Below, piece after piece: positions 3,673 to 6,267 of a stretch of DNA of 6,267 bases. The stretch comes from an uncultured Lachnospira sp. (lineage in GTDB: Bacteria > Bacillota > Clostridia > Lachnospirales > Lachnospiraceae), in NCBI GenBank assembly GCA_934343805.1, contig CAKRIN010000049.1:1-6267 (forward strand), given 5' to 3'. The position numbers and the translations under genes were made by a program. The first letter of the stretch is position 1; each line of letters begins with the position of its first letter. A model generated the notes under the pieces. The model saw nothing but the letters and a program-made list of their open reading frames with translations. It did not search any database and was not told where the DNA came from.

Positions 3673-6267
3673 TTATTTATTCAACAAAGTTCTTTTAATG
3701 AGAACCATGTCAAATATGTCAACAGAACCATCCATATTTATGTCACCATAAATATACTGTTTTCTGTCGATAGAATCTACATTCAGCAGATATCTTTGAA
3801 GTTTCACTGCATCAGCAATTGTTACATTACCATCCTCATTGATATCGCCTAAGTAATCAGGTGTAAACTTTGTTTCATAGATTCCATCGTTGTTTTTGTC
3901 AACTTTTACACCGATTGTATTTTCATCAATTTCATAGACAAGTACACTATCATATTCAGTAACAATTCCAAGCTTGGCGGTGTTTTTTCTATTTGACGTA
4001 TCAATAAACAATCCATCAGCAAGACCATCACTTGAAACGATATAACCGTTATTTACTATATTCAACGTGCCATTGTTTGAATTCACACCATTTACATGGA
4101 TTTTGTACCAATCAGTAGAGCAATTACCTTCATTTGTTACCATATACAAGTCATAGTCACTGTTCTTTCCACGTATTTCTACTGATTCATCAGGCTTATA
4201 AATCGCATTCAAGCCACTGGTAGCTTTAGCTCTCAGCATGGAATTGGTATATTTCATCGATGTGTCAAAAGATGTGTAATCCTTTTCAAAGAACTCATAA
4301 GGAGTATCTGCTTTAGGTAGAATTGCACTGATTATACGGCTTGTGGAATTTGAATCCAATAAGCCACTATAGAAAACAAGTTCACATTCAGCATCGGAAA
4401 TACTGCTAGTTTGTTTTTCATCATAATAAGCAACGTTGAATCCATTAGAATCACTATTGATATCTACAGTAGAATCTGCATCTTTTATGTTTACTGTTTG
4501 ACCTTTTCTTAAATAGCCAAAGGTATCTAAAAGATTTAAATCGTTCGATACAAGCCTGAATCTTGCATAGGGATTATCATTTTTGTTTTGATTATCATTA
4601 GCACAGTTGTAATATTTTGACTGATAGTATGGGATTTCCCATTTATAAGTGTTTGTATCTATATAGATGCAACAGTCATCTGCAAATCCATTTACATTTG
4701 GGTCAGAAATAAGTATCCTACAATTGTACTTGTTTCTATATGTCCATGTTCCGTATTCAATACCATAAGCAACAACAGCATGTCCAGCACCCAATCTATC
4801 ACTTGGTTGTTTCGTGAACAAAAAGCAAACTAATGCAGGGTTGCCACCATTTTCTGCTTTTGTAGCCATTTGAATAAGATTGTCAACTTGCTTTTTATTT
4901 GTACACTTTGTAAACTGATTAGCGAAATATTTAAATACATCACTATATTGAAGCATATGATAATAATTAATGATGGATTCTACGTTTGCATCTTTTATCG
5001 GTGCGTTCCAATCATATATCCAATTGGAATTTTTATCTATGGTATTTGCCTTTAATAACCCATCTTTAGCCAGTATTTGTACTACAGACATTCCGTAGCA
5101 ACTTCCATCCCACTTTACTCCCCCCGACTTAGCGGAAATGCTGTCCCATTCAATATTGCTTAAATTTTCACCAAGTAGCGAAAGAAAGCTGTCAGACATT
5201 TGATATGTAGAGTTAAAGTATTCAGCGGTGTTTAAAAAACTATAATTATCCTTATTAAGTTGAATTATATTATTCTTTGTTGTAGTTGTTGTTTCATCTG
5301 TTGTTGTAGCAGGAACAACTTCTCGTTTTTCGATTTCGATTTCAGCTGAAGCAACAGGTTGTTCCGTTGACCACTCGGACCAATCGCTCCACTTGTAATA
5401 AGTATATATTGTTGTTTTTGTTCGCTCACGATACCGATACCACGTTTCTGAATTATAATTTATTTTATTAATAAACCAAATGTATGCGGCATATCCATCA
5501 TTAACAACATATCCTGTTTGATCTGTCATGTTGTAACCATCAGCATTAAAGCTTCCATCATTTACTACAAGACCAGTTGTAAACGTCCAAGGTGCAACCT
5601 GTCGTGCACTGTTCAATGTGCCTGGATCCCATGTCCATGGACTTCCTTCGGTATGCTCCCCCCAGCTGGAGTTTAAATCATATCTTGAAAAGTTTCCATT
5701 TACACTGTAATTTCTGTACTGGACGTATCTGTCTCCAGACTGCTTGCAATAATTTAAATTTACCCATCCATCTTTTACGCCATTATTGGTGTGGATACTT
5801 ATAGTATGTCCCCAACTTCCACTAATTTGGTCAACTTTGAACGGGCTTCCACTTTCAGATGAACCGAAAGAATCATATTCTGTACCAGGTCCAGAGCGTA
5901 CATTGAGGGCTCCAGTATTTACAACATAACAACCGTCATCAACTGTATTAGGATTTCCTCTTGTCCTATAAGAAACCATCTCATAACTTGCAATAGTTTT
6001 CCGTTCTTCAGATGCAACTTCTCTTGTATCTGAACTGGGAATAGAACTCCTTTGCCAATCGCTCCAATTATCGTATGATGAATACTCGTCTCTTGAAGAA
6101 GAAAAAATCCATGGAGTAGACAACTCTATTTTGCTTTCGGTTGTTGTTTTTGTATGATAACGATACTCATACGTTGACTGTGATTCTGCCGCCGAAACAA
6201 CCAAGCTATCAGTTGTGTCTTTAATCGAATCAATAAATAGATAAGCTGATTGAATAAACATTGCAAG
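3673..6267 (-). CDS. Dockerin-bearing SH3b/papain-like cysteine peptidase (5' end outside window)
   Basis: The frame is open to the right edge and stops with TAA at 3675-3673. The first ATG in view (6261) gives 862 residues, but it sits in the hydrophobic stretch of what looks like a signal peptide, with Leu-Ala in frame before it and no visible ribosome site; the true start is probably further right. Residues below count from that Met. Order: end of signal (V-S-A at 22-24), aromatic W-S-D-W segment 1 (31-101), SH3b (108-173), an unassigned stretch, W-S-D-W segment 2 (272-316), Thr-rich linker (319-329), cysteine peptidase (335-570), an unrecognised beta-rich region (571-800), and dockerin (803-862). 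Catalytic candidates are C388 in W-D-G-S-C-Y-G-M-S, H494 in G-A-G-H-A-V-V-A-Y-G and D520 in I-S-D-P-N. The dockerin should plug the enzyme into a cohesin on a cellulosome scaffoldin. Dockerin-bearing cysteine peptidases are known in Ruminococcus; the target protein here is unknown. Confidence 0.9.
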   Translation of the reverse strand, partial: LAMFIQSAYLFIDSIKDTTDSLVVSAAESQSTYEYRYHTKTTTESKIELSTPWIFSSSRDEYSSYDNWSDWQRSSIPSSDTREVASEERKTIASYEMVSYRTRGNPNTVDDGCYVVNTGALNVRSGPGTEYDSFGSSESGSPFKVDQISGSWGHTISIHTNNGVKDGWVNLNYCKQSGDRYVQYRNYSVNGNFSRYDLNSSWGEHTEGSPWTWDPGTLNSARQVAPWTFTTGLVVNDGSFNADGYNMTDQTGYVVNDGYAAYIWFINKINYNSETWYRYRERTKTTIYTYYKWSDWSEWSTEQPVASAEIEIEKREVVPATTTDETTTTTKNNIIQLNKDNYSFLNTAEYFNSTYQMSDSFLSLLGENLSNIEWDSISAKSGGVKWDGSCYGMSVVQILAKDGLLKANTIDKNSNWIYDWNAPIKDANVESIINYYHMLQYSDVFKYFANQFTKCTNKKQVDNLIQMATKAENGGNPALVCFLFTKQPSDRLGAGHAVVAYGIEYGTWTYRNKYNCRILISDPNVNGFADDCCIYIDTNTYKWEIPYYQSKYYNCANDNQNKNDNPYARFRLVSNDLNLLDTFGYLRKGQTVNIKDADSTVDINSDSNGFNVAYYDEKQTSSISDAECELVFYSGLLDSNSTSRIISAILPKADTPYEFFEKDYTSFDTSMKYTNSMLRAKATSGLNAIYKPDESVEIRGKNSDYDLYMVTNEGNCSTDWYKIHVNGVNSNNGTLNIVNNGYIVSSDGLADGLFIDTSNRKNTAKLGIVTEYDSVLVYEIDENTIGVKVDKNNDGIYETKFTPDYLGDINEDGNVTIADAVKLQRYLLNVDSIDRKQYIYGDINMDGSVDIFDMVLIKRTLLNK
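3676..3855 (-). other. Type I-like dockerin domain
   Basis: Residues 803-862 contain two calcium-loop/helix segments. The first is G-D-I-N-E-D-G-N-V-T-I-A-D-A-V-K-L-Q-R-Y (Ca ligands D806, N808, D810, D817). The second is G-D-I-N-M-D-G-S-V-D-I-F-D-M-V-L-I-K-R-T (D840, N842, D844, D851). All key Ca ligands are intact. The I-A-D-A-V-K-L-Q-R and I-F-D-M-V-L-I-K-R helices are of ruminococcal style. It ends the protein, as dockerins usually do. Confidence 0.95.
3866..4551 (-). other. Unrecognised beta-rich region before the dockerin
   Basis: Residues 571 to about 799 separate the peptidase domain from the dockerin. They contain alternating hydrophobic strands and few predicted helices, and I recognise no family. 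Its end holds D-K-N-N-D-G-I-Y-E-T (788-797), a calcium-loop-like motif just before the dockerin. It may be one or two beta-sandwich accessory domains. Confidence 0.45.
4552..5259 (-). other. Papain-like cysteine peptidase domain
   Basis: Residues 335-570. The order Cys (388), His (494), Asp (520) with contexts G-S-C-Y-G-M-S, A-G-H-A-V-V-A-Y and I-L-I-S-D-P-N fits a papain-fold peptidase. The helix after the Cys (SVVQILAKDGLL) is typical. There is no Gln a few residues before the Cys, where papain has its oxyanion Gln. I cannot assign a MEROPS family. It is not closely similar to the C39-like domain of the downstream gene. Confidence 0.75.
5314..5448 (-). repeat. Aromatic W-S-D-W-S-E-W segment 2
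   Basis: Residues 272-316 include Y-R-Y-R-E-R-T-K-T-T-I-Y-T-Y-Y-K-W-S-D-W then S-E-W-S, followed by an I-E-I-E-K-R-E-V strand. It is immediately followed by the Thr-rich linker before the peptidase domain. This copy is shorter and better preserved than segment 1, and is likely an extended beta-hairpin surface module. Confidence 0.5.
5743..5940 (-). other. SH3b domain of the dockerin peptidase
   Basis: Residues 108-173 show the SH3b pattern: GALNVRSGPGTEYDSFGSSE, then S-P-F-K-V-D-Q-I-S-G-S-W-G-H and a closing D-G-W-V-N-L-N-Y. An eight-residue loop (H-T-N-N-G-V-K-D) lengthens the distal hairpin compared with the SH3b copies in the next gene. Confidence 0.88.
5959..6171 (-). repeat. Aromatic W-S-D-W segment 1
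   Basis: Residues 31-101 run Y-E-Y-R-Y-H-T-K-T-T-T, then N-W-S-D-W-Q, then a Ser/Glu-rich strand ending R-T-R. Segment 2 has the same order of elements. The two copies appear to flank the SH3b domain. Similar Y-R-Y-R plus W-S-D-W-S strings occur in ruminococcal and clostridial surface proteins as I recall them, but I cannot name the family. Confidence 0.5.
6190..6267 (-). other. C-terminal part of a signal peptide
   Basis: In frame from the right edge, L-A then MFIQSAYLFIDSIKDTTDSL then V-V-S-A-A-E reads as the end of a long signal peptide, with likely cleavage after V-S-A (residue 24). The basic start is missing, which supports a start codon outside the window. Aspartates and lysine in the middle make it an unusual signal. 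Confidence 0.55.

Noticed and set aside
3504..3698. Plus-strand open frame across the gap between the two peptidase genes
   Set aside because: Antisense to a signal peptide and ribosome site. Its hydrophobic look comes from the antisense reading of the signal sequence.
4870..5055. Plus-strand hydrophobic open frame of 61 codons
   Set aside because: Antisense to the cysteine peptidase domain; no ribosome site or partner gene supports it.
5592..5804. Plus-strand Cys/His-rich open frame of 70 codons
   Set aside because: It overlaps the SH3b and aromatic region on the other strand. The Cys and His are not spaced as a zinc finger.

Overview
The window looks like a piece of a low-GC Firmicutes genome (roughly 37-39% GC, estimated by eye, not counted). 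The best fit is a Ruminococcus-like member of the Oscillospiraceae. The main clue is the C-terminal dockerin of the right-hand gene: it has two duplicated calcium-loop segments in the style of ruminococcal cellulosome proteins, and it sits beside SH3b, ricin-type lectin, cysteine peptidase and GH43-like modules. The species cannot be named from this sequence.

All coding is on the minus strand, so transcription runs from right to left. In order of transcription there are three large genes. (1) 6267-3673, 5' end outside the window: an exported protein with an SH3b domain, aromatic W-S-D-W motifs, a papain-like cysteine peptidase domain and a C-terminal dockerin. (2) 3652-1880, complete: an exported protein with two SH3b domains, a three-lobed ricin-type lectin domain and a C39-like cysteine peptidase domain. 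(3) 1865-1, 3' end outside the window: an exported protein with four tandem beta-rich repeats followed directly by a GH43-like glycosidase region. Gaps of 20 and 14 bases, each filled by a good Shine-Dalgarno sequence, and no visible terminator between genes, point to one operon. The promoter must lie to the right of the window. No stretch over 300 bases lacks a gene, and I see no RNA gene, mobile element or CRISPR array.

Taken together these are secreted products for extracellular work: two peptidases that differ in how they are held (dockerin to a scaffoldin; SH3b and lectin domains to cell wall or glycan) and a protein related to glycosidases. One reading, which is inference, is a small cassette acting on a glycoprotein such as plant arabinogalactan-protein or a mucin-like substrate.

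The most unusual object is the third gene. Its GH43 similarity starts abruptly inside the usual domain, at about residue 458. The expected first propeller blade is missing and its place is taken by the fourth copy of an unrecognised repeat of about 83 residues.
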